The notes: generated from the letters alone by a model not told the origin. 64,000 nucleotides of DNA from Armigeres subalbatus (GCF_024139115.2 NC_085140.1:433565240-433629239), one strand, 5' to 3'. Shown: positions 10,291 through 22,090, numbered from the stretch's first letter. Numbers and translations are program-made.

Positions 10291-10479
10291 TTCAGATCAT
10301 TGGATATTATTCAAATAAAAAAAAATCAAAATGTTATTATTACTCATATAAAAAACAGGGCCCAGTTAGTCAAACGAACTCTCGTCTGATTGCGATAGAT
10401 GTGATAGAAAAGTCCGCTGAAAGTCCGAATTGATTTTTATGTAGATTCTAAAGGACAATGTCTTTATCAATTCAGCTGA

Positions 10480-11330
10480 GTAAATCTTAACCTTGCGGGA
10501 CTCGCGTGGACGCTCTTGCAGTAACACCTGCTTTGTGTGCGAGAAGCGTATTTTTTGCTAGTGCTGTACTTTTACAGCGGTGCGAAACCTTAAGAAGTCA
10601 TTGAAATACGTCATACAGTCTGTGGCACTTTTGTTCTGAACTTTTGTCCATCCTTCGGTCACTGTGCGGCGCGCAATTGGCTCCGATATTGGGTGGTGCT
10701 GCTGCTGTTCGGTGCTTCTGAGCTGGCCGCGATCATCCCGCGTGACCGAAAGGAGTGTGCCGTGGTTTTTGTCTGCCCCGGCGATTGTGTTCTGAAGCGG
10801 AGAGGAGAGATCAGCACCCAGATTTGGTGTTAATTTAATCAAATGTCGCCGCAGGTCATTGGATTTGGAATGAGTGGCGGTGCGGTGGCGGTGGCGGCCG
10901 AACCGAATGTGCTTAACTGTAACAGATATGAGTGCCCGGGGGGAAACTGCACGGACGGACTTCTCCGTAATTTTTTTTTTTGCAGTTGCAGGAATAGTTT
11001 GCCGTTTGAAGCATTATTATACAAGAGATTCCATCGAGGTGATAGGGAGCGCGGATCGGTTTCGCCTTCGATTCGACGGATGCGACCGGGAGGGTTGGGT
11101 AATATTGATACGGTGACGGCGGGGGAGAATACATCAAGCCAGGGCTGACCGCCACTCACCACTCGTGTGGCTGATTTGCATAGGAGATTCCAGTCGATGG
11201 TGGTTTTTCGTTTAGCGTAAGCCCGTGGGCGTTATAATTGCGAAGCGTGTTATCTTCTGTGATGTTTCCTTGATCAAGTGAAGCTGAACGGATTTCTACG
11301 GCGTAGAAATTCATCTTGAATAAATCTTTC
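10480..11330. other. Unique GC-richer island
   Basis: It is a repeat-free stretch with a GGTGGCGGTGCGGTGG run near 10873-10900. Overlapping frames on both strands have no recognisable motif. Treated as unassigned host sequence. Confidence 0.35.
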
Positions 11331-11470
11331 ATTTCGTGCTAAAAATCTGTGTTTACTTTAAAAGTAGGATATTTAATATATTTAACCCGTATCGGCCTGA
11401 GTGAAGGAAAAAAAATCAAATTGCTCTCATTTCAGGCATTTCAGGTTTTATCACTATTCTGCTCGTACAG

Positions 11471-11609
11471 GTCTTCTTCTTTATCATCTTCTTTTTCTTC
11501 TTATTGGCATTACATCCCCCACTGAGACATTGACGCTTAGCACTTCCACAGTTATTAACTGCGAGGTTTCTAAGCCATGGTACCTTTGCATTGAGATATC
11601 ATGAGGCTT
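11471..11609 (-). mobile_element. tRNA-type SINE (Feilai-like), 3' part
   Basis: Read on the minus strand it has GGCTTAGAAACCTCGCAGTT, AACTGTGGAAGTGCTAAGC and GGGGATGTAATGCCAATAAG, then a GAA-rich tail. The plus-strand copy at 58446 shares these blocks. The tRNA head is missing, so this copy is 5'-truncated, as expected from incomplete reverse transcription. Confidence 0.7.
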
Positions 11610-12780
11610 TGACGTAGGACTACGTCTGTGTTTTCTATTTTCTACAAAAATATGGTAGACGTTGAACGTTAATAGCTTAGCCATTTCTCGATGGGTTTAA
11701 AAAATTTTTTTAGGTCATTCGATCAAGGGAGAGTCAAACATTTATTGTATTGTTCTAAAAATACATATTTACAACTATTTAGTATTATCAAAAATTGGCA
11801 AGCAGCTTAGAAATAGTAAAACAATCTATCCCGTACATGCATCGCTAGCACAGACATCAAAATTAAGCAACTTGCGGGTTTGGAACCAACCCTCAGTTCG
11901 TAAAAGATTTCACGCAGAGCGGAAGCAGCGGGGCGATGGAAGCAAAAGGAAAGCGCTGATAGCAGTATCCACGTAATGTTCGAACAAGCATTTGTTGATT
12001 CAAATTCAATCACAAAAAGCAACCTAACGATAGCCCATGCGAGAAAATTCCACTTGACTGCTGCTGTTAACGACGGACTTCTGATGATGACCGCACCGTT
12101 GCGAATGCATTCACTGAACTGAGCCACTGTCAGTTTCAACTGGCTTCCTGGTGTGATACTGCGATAGCTGCGGTGGGCGACAGACGGAAAGCAGCATTTG
12201 ACGCGTGTGCGTCCATCCTATGGTGTCGGGCAATGACAACAGCGTCTGCTCTTCGTAAAATATCGAGGTGACAATGTAGCTTGCCAATATCTAAAAACAT
12301 ATAACCATTCTTGCACAGAAGGCGAAAATGCGCGATCTGAGCTGCCCGTGAGAAATTTCCATTCGATTCATAATTTTAGTTTTTAACGATTCACTCAACC
12401 TTGATTTTTGCATGAGGAAATATCATATAAACCCGTCGGAAACAATAACGAACATATTTACTGAAGGAATGAGGAAATTCCATCCCACCGTTCTCGAGTT
12501 ATGCGGATACGAGCACAGACCATTTCATTTATTTTTCATGCCCATTAGACACAATTACGTAGTCCTACGTCACATTTGCGTATACACCGATTGGGCTTCA
12601 TCTTTGAGTTTTTTTTCGGTTCCACGCCATTGGTACAGTACCCCGAAAGCCATTACCCCGAATGTGACACCACCCCGGAAGGCCCCGAAAATATTTCAAA
12701 ACAAATACCAAAATTAAAAAATTTACAAACCATGAAATATATACAACTTAGAGTTACTTAGAGAACGTAATCAAGATCCT
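11610..12780. other. Unassigned region with an inverted 16-bp word
   Basis: TGACGTAGGACTACGT at 11609-11624 is the exact reverse complement of ACGTAGTCCTACGTCA at about 12557-12572. They could be ends or internal boxes of an unrecognised ~950-bp element. CCATTACCCCGAATGTGAC near 12651 resembles another minisatellite word. No gene was seen. Confidence 0.35.
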
Positions 12781-14239
12781 CTTTAATCCACATTCTCGAT
12801 TTTCGTGTAATTGACTTGGGCTGCCATTCTACGCCATTATTATCTGAGAAAGTGCTATTGTACAAAATTGAGTAAGAGAGGAGATATTACGCGTTGCAAG
12901 AAAAATTGGGAATCCTGGAAAATTCAAAGCGCCTCCAATAAATATTTTCCGGGTTTTTGATCAAAGGCAGCTAATGCTAAATTCGTAAAGTTTTATTTAT
13001 ATTTATATCTATGACATTTCTATAATTTAATTCAATGCGGAGAAACACAAAGATGAAGGACCATGCGCGAGATGCTCAACAATCTTTCCCTTGGTCACTA
13101 CGAGTTGGGGAACTTGCCAAGGACGTGGTTGGGTTTTAACAGAGAGCTCTTGTAAATTTCGATGAAAAGCTGCTTGTATCAGCAGGGGAGAACCTACCAG
13201 AAAGATCGTTTGCCGTTCGAAGCGCACTGGTCCCAATCATGGTGTGTGAATCGTGGGACTTTTGTAGGCCCGACACGAAGGCCTTCCGGTGAGAAAGAAA
13301 GCCTGTCCAGATTCAGTAGGCCGCCAATAAAACCAATCATTATGAACAAAATCTTTTAGGGCATGAAACTGTGTGACATTCTTCTAAATTCGATATTTCG
13401 TTGTTTAACTGGCTTGAGCACTGAGCCACTACATGTTAGGGACCAGTCCTATACACTTCGGGTTGGTTGACACCAGCAGGATGCTGATGACCAGTCTTTA
13501 CATGTTATGTACGCGGGTAAATACGCCAGTCAACTTCCTGGGCTTCATGACAGTTGCTTTGGTATCATGTTCAATCCAACGCACACTATGTATAATTTGT
13601 TCTATGCGGGGATTGCCTTCTGCGCGTTATTTCCGCGAAGCTATCCAAATTTTTCTTTTTCTCCGTAATAATGTTTTCGTTTAATTAACGCATCTGTCGG
13701 GCATGAACAGAGGAAATAATGCCTTATTTCTATTGCCATTGATCTTTTCAACAACTAAACACAATATTTAGCACAGATTTATGGTTTCATTAGGCTGCTT
13801 ATATAATCAATTTTGTGTAAAAATAGTGAAGGTATTGAAAACAATCAAATAACTATTGATAAACATTCAATTTTTTTTTCATTTTCCACTATTTTAAGCT
13901 AGGGCAAATAACTTGTTCTAACATTTTTCCTTATTTGAAAAAAATCGTGGGAAGGAAAGGGTTTAATGAATGTGTTTGACCGAACAGAATAGATGATGCC
14001 TTCTTCGAAGGAACGCGTCTGCCTGGTATAAGACAAAAATATACTTGCACGGTACTACTGTACTTTTGACATTAACTAGCGAAATTTTGACGACCGCCAG
14101 CATTGTCAAAAAGGATAGTGAACGATTGATTTTTACACACCGAAAAGTAGCCATTACCGTGCTTGGAAAGCTGGATCTTTAAACATATTCTGCCCAACTC
14201 TATGTCTAAAGTATGCAGTCTATGTCTTATGTGGGTTAG
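12781..14239. other. Unassigned region, no gene supported
   Basis: It is mostly AT-rich. Short frames around 13030-13360 and 13430-13690 have mixed composition but no recognisable protein motif on either strand. Confidence 0.35.
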
Positions 14240-14352
14240 GGACAAAAGGACGAAAGACAAAAGGTTGAAAGGACAAAAGTTCGACAGGACAAAACGTCGA
14301 ACGGGACAAAAGGTCGAAAGGACAAAACGTCGAACGGGACAAAAGCTTGAAG
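14240..14352 (+). repeat. GACAAAAGGTCGAAAG minisatellite, direct
   Basis: About seven units of 16-17 bp (GGACAAAAGGTCGAAA type), ending GGGACAAAAGCTTGAAGT. The inverted array at 17456-17679 is its mirror image. The last unit is repeated alone at 16421-16443. Confidence 0.8.
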
Positions 14353-14355
14353 TGA

Positions 14356-14640
14356 GCATGAGCATGCATGAGCATGATTGACCGCCCACGGTTGCTACTC
14401 CGTTATTGCCAGGTCAGCTGTAATTACACAGAGAACCAACAGATGAAGTTTGGGACTAACATCATCTTCAATGTGTAAGAACTGGTGACCCAAAAATAAG
14501 CAATACCAGCGCCGGCCGTGTCCGAATGCAGGTCAATTAGGGAAAGGGGAGGAAATTGTTGACGTGATACTCGCTTTGATAGAAGCCGACGAGTCATCTG
14601 CACTTCCACGAGAAATCACTGGGATGTTGGATATATGGGG
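14356..14640 (-). repeat. Dispersed Repeat A, copy 3, inverted
   Basis: In reverse complement it follows the order of 3480-3806. It starts with the TGCTCATG run (here CATGAGCATG), then the CAATGTGTAAGAACTGG, CGCCGGCCGTGTCC, GCACTTCCACGAGAAATCAC and GGGATG blocks. It is flanked by a GACAAAAGG array, where copies 1 and 2 have GGCCGAAA arrays. Confidence 0.65.
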
Positions 14641-14732
14641 TAGGGAGTGTGGCAGGGTTCGTTTTGGTAAACGGTATGCCGTGTATATCGTGTAGTTTTA
14701 TCGATGAAAACAAAACTATTTTTTTATTATAG

Positions 14733-15027
14733 GCCGCACAAAGCAGAACTCAATTTCGGTGATCGGCTGATCGTTCTGCCTACCGCACAAAGCAAAACAA
14801 AACTTTGATGACCAGCCGATCGTTCTGCTTACTGAAAAAAAACATGTCTGGACGCGATTCAAACTTTAATTTTGTAATTAATTCACTCACACGCACGAAG
14901 CAGAACAAAATTTCGGTTACCGGCCGATCGTTCTGCTTACCGCACTAAGCACAACCAAATTTTGATGACCGGCCGATCGTTCTGCTTACTGAAGAAAACA
15001 CGTTTGGACGCGATCTCGGATCGTTCT
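14733..15027 (+). repeat. GATCGGCC repeat, four units in two pairs
   Basis: GATCGTTCTGC falls near 14769, 14819, 14927 and 14976, so 50-bp neighbours form pairs repeated 157 bp apart. Units read CCGCACAAAGCAGAAC, ATTTYGRTGACCGGCC, GATCGTTCTGCTTAC. The second unit of each pair is followed by GGACGCGAT. Confidence 0.75.
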
Positions 15028-16550
15028 ACGTTTAATTCAAAACACGATCAAAACTGCACTGAACTGATTGTTTCACTTTCCAATTTACTCTTCCACACAG
15101 CAGAATCAGACATTTCGAGAAAAGAAGAAGAAAAAAGAGGAAAGGCTCGGTCGTTTCTGCATACTAAGAATCGTGTTACTCCGACCGAATCGACGCGCAC
15201 TAATCCGTTAACTAGAGAATCGTAAGAACAGGATCAGAATAAATTTCCTGGAGTATCAACTGGAGCTCGAATATATGAACAAAGAGCACTTCGGCTAAAA
15301 CGGCTCTATACAAAGCATATAAAAATATGAAACTAATTACAATATATTTTGCATAACATAGGTATCGGTGAGATTTTTAATCACAATGTTCAAATTATGA
15401 AATATTATTGGGTGTAAAATAATAAACAAAAAAAATATCACACATTGAGATCAATCATGTTTCATGAATCATTAACAATTATTTACTATAAACTATAAAT
15501 TATTACCAGGAGCAGTTTCAACCATACTTCCGTTAACTATTTTAAACATAATGGGCGTAAATGTCATGAATAAAAAAGATAAAAATAATCAACATCATTA
15601 TTTTAATTCGTATGATGAAACTACATCCTAAGTTATAATTATGATGCACAGGGGCGATATAGTAAGTAATTATTGGAGAAATATTTACAATTTAATCCTT
15701 AGTTGTAATTTAAGATGACTTTAAGAATTTAAGTTAATTCGGGTGCACAAAAACATCAATCGTCTCGGATCTAAATATATGAGCCGCCGATCATAATAAA
15801 ATTGGGGTTGCTGGAGTGCGACTGGGTGCACTGCTTTGGAAACCCTCAGCCTTAAAAATATGTACATTAGTACATCCAAATTGTCAAAATATTGTGAATA
15901 GGAAATTTAATATTGTTAATATGAAACAGAATAAAGGTAAAATCCGATTAAATTGAATAACAATTGCACAACTAACTTTATTGCTATTTTCTTAGCAAAT
16001 ACCTGCAACAGCAAACAGTAAAAAATATAAAAAATAATTGTACTCACCTTCTCGTGTACCCTAAACGTACTTACGTAAAGTGACTTACAATCAAAGTCCA
16101 CATTCCACATTGTCCATTACCCGAGGTTCCACTATGTGAGGATTGTGCAGTTAAATCCAACGTTGAATTGTTGAGTACCACGAAGAAACGAATTTTGAAC
16201 TTGAGCCTCGAATTCAGCTGTAGGGCTCAAAGTTTGAACTCCAAACTTTTAGGTCCTTGACAGCCGCCAAATTATCTTGAACATTCGTGAATGGGCTTCT
16301 TCAGTGAATTAGAAATTCTTGAAACCGAGTTTTAAAAATAATGAAATTTTGGATAGAAAACAATTTGACGCGGAAAAAAATTAGGTCCTTCACATAAGCA
16401 CGGCTTACTTCGATTCTCTTCGAACGGGACAAAAGCTTGAAGTAGACAAGAAACTGAAACTGAGAGAATCAATCTTGCTCCAGCGTGTATTATACGCGTT
16501 TTCAATGCGTGCGTCTGCGTGGTTGCGGCAGGCATTGAAAAAAATCAAAT
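15028..16550. other. AT-rich region, no gene seen
   Basis: A purine-rich run lies at about 15120-15150, and a 23-bp copy of the 14331-14353 array end lies at 16421-16443. Nothing else was recognised. Confidence 0.4.
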
Positions 16551-17455
16551 CATGAGTAAAAATCTCCTAAATTCATGCCAACTTGATGCTCTACTGCGGC
16601 CTAATCGCTGATGCTTTCAAGATCGTTGAAATTTGGCGTTCGTTGATTCATAGTTCAATGAGCTGAGAAAACTGAGCGAGGAAAATCACCTGGTAACCTA
16701 ACAATGAGTGTTGTTACCACACGCTGTTAGAAAAATCTTTTCAGACATTAGGCTATTTTAGACCCGCTATGAGTATGGAACTCTAATACACTGCATGGGA
16801 AACTTTGATACTTTCTCTCCTTCATCCCAGCAAGAGTGAATAAAGCGGAACACCTGATGTGTTTTAATGTTTTGGTTTTATTCTAGTAGCTACAAGCGTG
16901 CCATGCCAAGTTTGGCTTGGCGAACTCTGTTGCTCGTTGGTTATGCAGCAACGATCGCTCATAATCGATGTTTAGTATCCATATGAGCACGGCAGTTCAC
17001 TCGCTGGCGTAGGATGCTATGATTGAATTAGATCAATGCTCGCCCGCTTCACTCACGCTTTCAATGCGTGGGCTGCGGTGTGCACTATTTTGACAGATCA
17101 AAGTGACATTCAGAAAACCCAGATACTCATGTATTATTTGCACTCATTGGATGAATTTGATTTAATTGTTAAAAATAGTGAAAATAAAAGAGCATTTTTT
17201 GCCAACTGTATAGGGCAACTGAGTCTCGTGGAATACAAGTTTATTCATTTTCTTATCAACAATCTTTTTTATCTCTATCAGAACTATTTATCTAGATATT
17301 CTTAATATTGTTTTACAGTTATTACTCCTTCTATGAAAATTGCTCATTCTTCAACTTTGATTGATTGGATGAGTGAATTATTTCTGCTTGAAGGTAAATA
17401 CATTTCATAAATTCTTTTGGAATACACCCATTTTGTTATCAACTTGTTCTGGATA
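16551..17455. other. Unassigned region
   Basis: A frame at 17036-17305 is open for 89 codons but shows no recognisable domain and AT-driven composition. No transposon ends were found. Confidence 0.35.
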
Positions 17456-17679
17456 GACCTTTTGTTCTTTTCGACCTTTGTGCCGTTCGACTTTTTGTCC
17501 TTTTCGACAATTTGTCCAGTTCGACCTTCTGCGCCTCTTGACCCATTGTCCTTTCGACCTTCTGTCCCTTTCGACGTTTTGTTTTTTCGACCTTTTGTCC
17601 CTTCGACCTTTTGTTTTCTCGACCTTTTGTCTTTCGACCTTTTGTCCTTTCGTCCTTTTGTCTTTCGACCTTCTGTCAT
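17456..17679 (-). repeat. GACAAAAGGTCGAAAG minisatellite, inverted
   Basis: Units of CCTTTTGTCCTTTCGA type, about 13 copies, are the reverse complement of 14240-14352. The two arrays are about 3.1 kb apart and face each other. Apparent reading frames here come from the repeat. Confidence 0.8.
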
Positions 17680-17954
17680 AGATTCGTCTAATGTATAGCC
17701 CAGTGGTAATGAAGTTTTTTTAGCTTTATTAGCGAGATTTTCAGCCCAATACTGGCTCGTCTCGAGGTCATGAACTTCGGTTTAAACCAATTTTTTGAAT
17801 TTATCATGAAGACATGCTCATAAAATTAAAAAAAATCCAAAATCGAAAAAAAAAGTTTTTTTTTTCAAAAACTGCTGCAACTGCAGGCACTATCACCAGT
17901 AGGTGGATTCTGGCTTATTTACATCTCTATTCAAATCATTTCTGTAGATTTGTA

Positions 17955-18892
17955 CACACTTAGATTTTTGTACCGAAGTCGGTTCATTGTTAGAACCGAA
18001 CACGATCGGTTTACAATAAAGAACCGAATAATTCGTTAAAATCATGGTTTTATGTCACATTTTTTGCATAAAACCGAATGTTCGGTAGCCGTAGCAGAAT
18101 TTTGACAGATGAGACCTGAAAATGAACCGAAAAATTCGGTAAACCATTCTTGTTTACTGTCTCGGTAGTTCAGAACCGAGAAAACTCGGTGAATTAATTC
18201 ACGGAGCCTCGCACGGAACCGAACATTCGTTTCATTACGGCAACATGTTAATCACTTGCTCAAAATAGTTTTCTTAACAACATGTTAATGTTTACGATCT
18301 GTAGAACATCGTGCATAATAAACTGCATTTCATCATCCATTACTGTGCTCGCGCTGTATAGCATGAATCTCACTCTTCTTCGACATAATTTGTAAAACTG
18401 GAGTAGACTGTTGTAAGGTAAGGTGTTCACCGATTTGATTCTATAGGCAAATTATATGTAAACCGAGTATGGCATATTTTTTGGATGACTCATCCGAGTT
18501 TTTCTTCTTTGATTGCCAAGCAGAAAACGCTACCATTTGATAACGACATGAAGTTGAATAAATAAAGTTGAATAAATAAGTAAAGTGTTTTATCTATGGT
18601 AAAAACTGAAAAACTATCTGCGGGCATCACAAAATTTTAAACAACCGAATTCCGTAGTATTTTTACAGGTCAATCGGTTTTATTTGACAGCTCTCGGTAA
18701 AATTTCCCAACCGATTGTCGGTTATAAATATTTCCGGTGAACCGAGTTTTTTCGGTAAATTTGACAAGTGAAGCTAAAATAAGTTTACCGAACACTCGGT
18801 TGTTCTTTTTTGAACCGAGCGAACAACCGAGCGTTCAGCAGATAAAAACTCGGTTGAAATTCAACCGAGTTCGGTACAATTTTTTAAGTGTG
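17955..18892. mobile_element. DNA element, 938 bp, with ACCGA/TCGGT subterminal repeats, TA duplication
   Basis: The left end CACACTTAGATTTTTGTACC matches the reverse complement of the right end, CACACTTAAAAAATTGTACC, and both continue into CGAA.TCGGTT. TA flanks each end (17953-17954 and 18893-18894). More than twenty ACCGA or TCGGT words cluster near both ends, the arrangement expected for transposase-binding subterminal repeats. It has no transposase frame. Confidence 0.8.
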
Positions 18893-18975
18893 TATATAGT
18901 GGTGATATCAGAATCGAAAAACATGGTGAAACCTGTTTCAAAAGTGGCTAACAACCGAGTTTTCCTCGTAGTGAC

Positions 18976-19531
18976 CAGGATTCGTACTTTTCGTATCAAT
19001 GAGACAAAATCCAGCGAATTTCGGGTCGCAAGAGATTCTTTTTCGTAGTTTATGGTAAAACACATCTTTCCCTCACACCTCTTTTCTCCAGAACGTACCG
19101 AGCAGATAAACGAAAATCGTGCCACTTGAATTTTTTTTTTCGTTTTATAATTTTTATGCCTCACTCACTATTCGCCTGAATTTTCGGGAATCAATTATTA
19201 AAGATTTTATGATCGGAACGGGATTCGAACCTAGACCATCGACAAAAATGGCACTGAGGTACGGTCATTCTAGCCATACAACCACGTCGACTGCATTTAG
19301 AAGTTAGGTTGTTTGTTCCATAAAGGCTACTATTTTTGCAATTCATGTTGGTACGAAAAGGATGAAAAACGTGAGAAAACGAGCAAATCAACTAATCACG
19401 GCGGGTAGTAAGGGAAAATTGGTTTTCTCTCATCAGACATTTTTTTCTTTCCCGCAAATCGATTTCTCAGCGAAAATCTGCGTGAGTGAGGGTTCTCTGC
19501 TCGTGAGAATGAGTGAGAAATACAATCCCTG
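18976..19531. mobile_element. hAT-type non-autonomous element, 556 bp, 8-bp duplication
   Basis: The 8-mer GTAGTGAC lies directly outside both ends (18968-18975 and 19532-19539). The termini are CAGGATTCGTACTTTTC on the left and CAGGGATTGTATTTCTC on the right, in reverse complement. An 8-bp duplication with CAGGG-like ends is characteristic of hAT transposons. There is no transposase. The interior carries a tRNA-like sequence at 19214-19290. Confidence 0.8.
19214..19290 (-). tRNA. tRNA-like sequence (pseudogene or SINE head) inside the hAT-type element
   Basis: On the minus strand a perfect Pol III B box, GGTTCGAATCC, lies at 19221-19231. A box A-like TGGCTAGAATG lies about 40 bp upstream (19266-19276). 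A complete cloverleaf with a convincing anticodon cannot be drawn, so it is not called a functional tRNA. It may be a SINE captured by the element. Confidence 0.5.
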
Positions 19532-19539
19532 GTAGTGAC

Positions 19540-20145
19540 CCTTGGGTGTCGGCCCCAAAATTGTCAGTTCAGTATTTTCGCTCCATACTAGCAATATGGG
19601 TATCAAACTTCAACATTTTCTGAAGAAGAAAAATTACGATATCCGGTTTTGGTATCTCCGAGGGTTCTCCTAAGCGCCTTGGGACTCTCCTCTGGGTGGC
19701 CAACACAGTAAAATATTATGAAAATTGGGCACGACGGGATTCATAATTGAATGTAAAATTTGGAAACAGAATGTGTACCAGCTCATAATTTGAAGATTTT
19801 GTGATATAAATGATGAAATCATTGAAAATTAAATGATTTCATCATTTATATCACATGCTTTTATTGGAAACCTTTACAGCACTAATTTTGAAAATTTAAC
19901 GGCGTGAAAAATTGCAGCTTATCCCATCAAACGAATTAACATTTGATATCCTATTAAATTTGATTGAATTTTATAAGCAATCACCGTTTACATTTATTTT
20001 AATTTAGGAGAATAGTGAGATCGATTGAATTATTTGTATGCTCCAAATTATGTGCATGAAAAAAAAAAACATTTAACAACATATTTTTATCTGTGTTGGT
20101 GAACGAGCAGCTGTAAAAACAAATCAAAATAAACATCACTGCATT
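19540..20145. other. AT-rich spacer with one perfect hairpin
   Basis: Nothing coding. The only structure recognised is the hairpin at 19801-19854. Confidence 0.45.
19801..19854. repeat. Perfect 23-bp hairpin with 8-nt loop
   Basis: The arm GTGATATAAATGATGAAATC plus ATT (19801-19823) is exactly complementary to 19832-19854, with loop GAAAATTA. The perfect pairing is more like a MITE tip or simple inverted repeat than a miRNA precursor, which usually has mismatches and a longer stem. Confidence 0.8.
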
Positions 20146-20377
20146 CAACTGTCTAGAGTCGTGCTTAGTACTTTCCATTTAATTCCACTAAGTTTTGTTA
20201 TCTTTTCAGAAACGTAGTTCGACTTCAACTGCGAGGCTGTCTTCAGTGTCTCGTACTTGACTCGACTCGACGAGACACTGAAGACGGCCTTACAGTTGAG
20301 GTCGAAATACATATCTGAAAAGATAACAAAACGTATTGCAATGAAATGGAAAGTACTAAACTCGTCTTAGACAGTTG
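20146..20377. mobile_element. Foldback MITE, 232 bp
   Basis: It begins CAACTGTCTAGAGTCGTGC and ends in its near-complement, CTTAGACAGTTG. The arms are about 105 bp around a GACTCGACTCGAC tip. Shared blocks include TACTTTCCATTT, TTGTTATCTTTTCAG and CTTCAGTGTCTCGT. A GTTGAAGAAGTTGAAGTTG run follows the right end. I recall this as an abundant Aedes repeat. Confidence 0.8.
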
Positions 20378-20792
20378 AAGAAGTTGAAGTTGAAGTTTCC
20401 ACTAAAAGAGCTTAAATATTTTTTCTGAGCACTGCATTTCATGCAAACCGCAGCGCAGCCTATTTTATTCATATTAGCGTCAACCAAAATGGGTTTAGAT
20501 ATCTTCGCATATGAAAACAAAGTAGGCTTTATGGCGCTGTATTTCACTGCTGATAAAATTTTTTTACTTCTTCCGACAAGAAATTTGTGATGCTTTCAGC
20601 AAGCTCAACTTCTAACAGTTTGGTCTCGAAAGAAATTCCGTGTCTTGAGCATTGAAGCTATCGTTTAGTCTGATGAAGAGTTATTGAATCATCAGAACGT
20701 TTAACCTGTTATACCAAGCTCGGCTCGCTTTCAAGAAGTTGAAATACTCGAGTGGCTAGTGAGATGAGCTCTCACTCTGCGGACCGAGGTGG

Positions 20793-21333
20793 CTGGACAA
20801 AGTTTCAGCCAAAATAAGCCAACGTTTGGGCGGTGCTGAACTCTTTGGAAGTTTATATGGGAAAATGTATGCAGAAACATCGAAAAACAGTGTTTGGCAG
20901 TTGTATGGCACAATTCACGATGAAGAACTATGACACTCATTCAGTTCTTTTAGAATTAAATATAAAATGTTATGCTGAAAACCGCGAGAAGATTAGAGTT
21001 TATTAGGCAAAGATATTGGCATTTTACTGGAGTGTCGTATGGGTGATTTTTTTTTTTTCAAAGGTAAAAGAAACGAAATTTGCTCAAACCCCACTACAGA
21101 GAAATGCTAATAACTTCGCCGGGAAAACACTAATCTTCTCGCGGTTTTCAGCATAACATTCTGTATTAAATTCTACAAGATCTGAATGAGTATCAGAGTA
21201 CTTCATCGTAAATTGTGTCGTCTAACTGCAAATCACTGTTTTTGGATGTTCCTGCAAACATTTTTGCCTATAAACTTCCAACGAGTTTAGCACCGCCTAA
21301 ACGTTGGCCGATTTAGCTGAAGTTTTGTCCAGA
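20793..21333. mobile_element. Foldback element, ~208-bp arms
   Basis: Arms 20793-21000 and 21126-21333 are diverged reverse complements. Examples are CTGGACAAAGTTTCAGC against its partner at 21311-21333, and GCTGAAAACCGCGAGAAGAT at 20974 against its complement at 21133-21152. The 125-bp loop has no feature. Confidence 0.8.
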
Positions 21334-21859
21334 GCATCAGGACATCAAATAGAACCGAATAAGAGAGCGGTCCTTCAAAAAAATTTCCATATTAATTTGA
21401 GCCACCCTAATAGAGGTCAATTTGTTACATCGACTTAAACGGAAATTTACAGGTTTTGTTCGAACTGTGAATAGAATCAGACTAGGATGTCACAATTTCA
21501 ATTGTCTTCAAAATTGCCGAAGTTTGATGCTTAGTTTTCTTTAACTTGCGTATTACTTCCTTATAAATCTGTTACCACTACTTTGAAAAAATGTCAAGTA
21601 TTAACATTTTTGTGTATGTATAAATATATTCGAATTTTCTTTGTTATATATTTCTGAAATTATCTTAATGGAATTTACTACCAGTCACATTTTCATCAAC
21701 ATTAACATCTTTGTTATTATTATTTTCTTATTTCAAATTGCCTATTCATATCAAAAATTAAAAATGGAAATTAACGGATTTGGGCAGCCAAATGTACAAT
21801 TTCAATTTTCCACAAGTTGACGGTGCTATAATGGCATAGTACAATTCAGCGATGTTCCG
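21334..21859. other. AT-rich spacer, no feature seen
   Basis: No frame or inverted repeat worth naming was found. Confidence 0.4.
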
Positions 21860-22090
21860 ATCCATCTTCTTCATCTTAAATAGCTCCACTATTAGCATTT
21901 CTTCAGTTATTATTTGAAAGCTTTCCTTTACCCGCCATTGCATGATTATTCAAGTACAATGGTTACACTATGCCTAGCGAGTCGAGAATGCTTCCGATCC
22001 GAAAAAATTCTAGACCGGACCGAGAATCGAACTCGCCATCTTCGGATTGACAATCCTACGCTTTTGCTCGCAAGGCTACTGGAGATCCCT
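21860..22090 (-). mobile_element. tRNA-type SINE (Feilai-like), near complete
   Basis: On the minus strand there is a tRNA-like head with GTAGCCTTGCGAGCAAAAGC (box A region) and B box GAGTTCGATTCTC at about 22024-22036. A 7-nt loop TTGTCAA gives a GTC triplet at the anticodon position. The body GGAAGCATTCTCGACTCG.TAGGCATAGTGTAA follows, then a diverged AATAACTGAAGAAATGCTAA block and a GATGAAGAAGATGG tail near 21860. Order and blocks match the copy at 58446. Confidence 0.7.

Noticed and set aside
10839..11162. Overlapping ~100-codon frames on both strands
   Set aside because: GC-rich DNA leaves several frames open at once. No domain, no codon-use difference between strands, no splice context.
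11610..12780. LTR retrotransposon with the 16-mer as LTR edge
   Set aside because: No direct long repeats, primer-binding site or polypurine tract were found. The words are inverted, not direct.
17344..17698. Frames of about 90-110 codons on both strands
   Set aside because: Both are translations of the GACAAAAGG minisatellite; the mirrored composition on both strands shows it.
19801..19854. miRNA gene call
   Set aside because: Perfect short stem and very short loop are unlike a normal pre-miRNA. Kept only as a hairpin.
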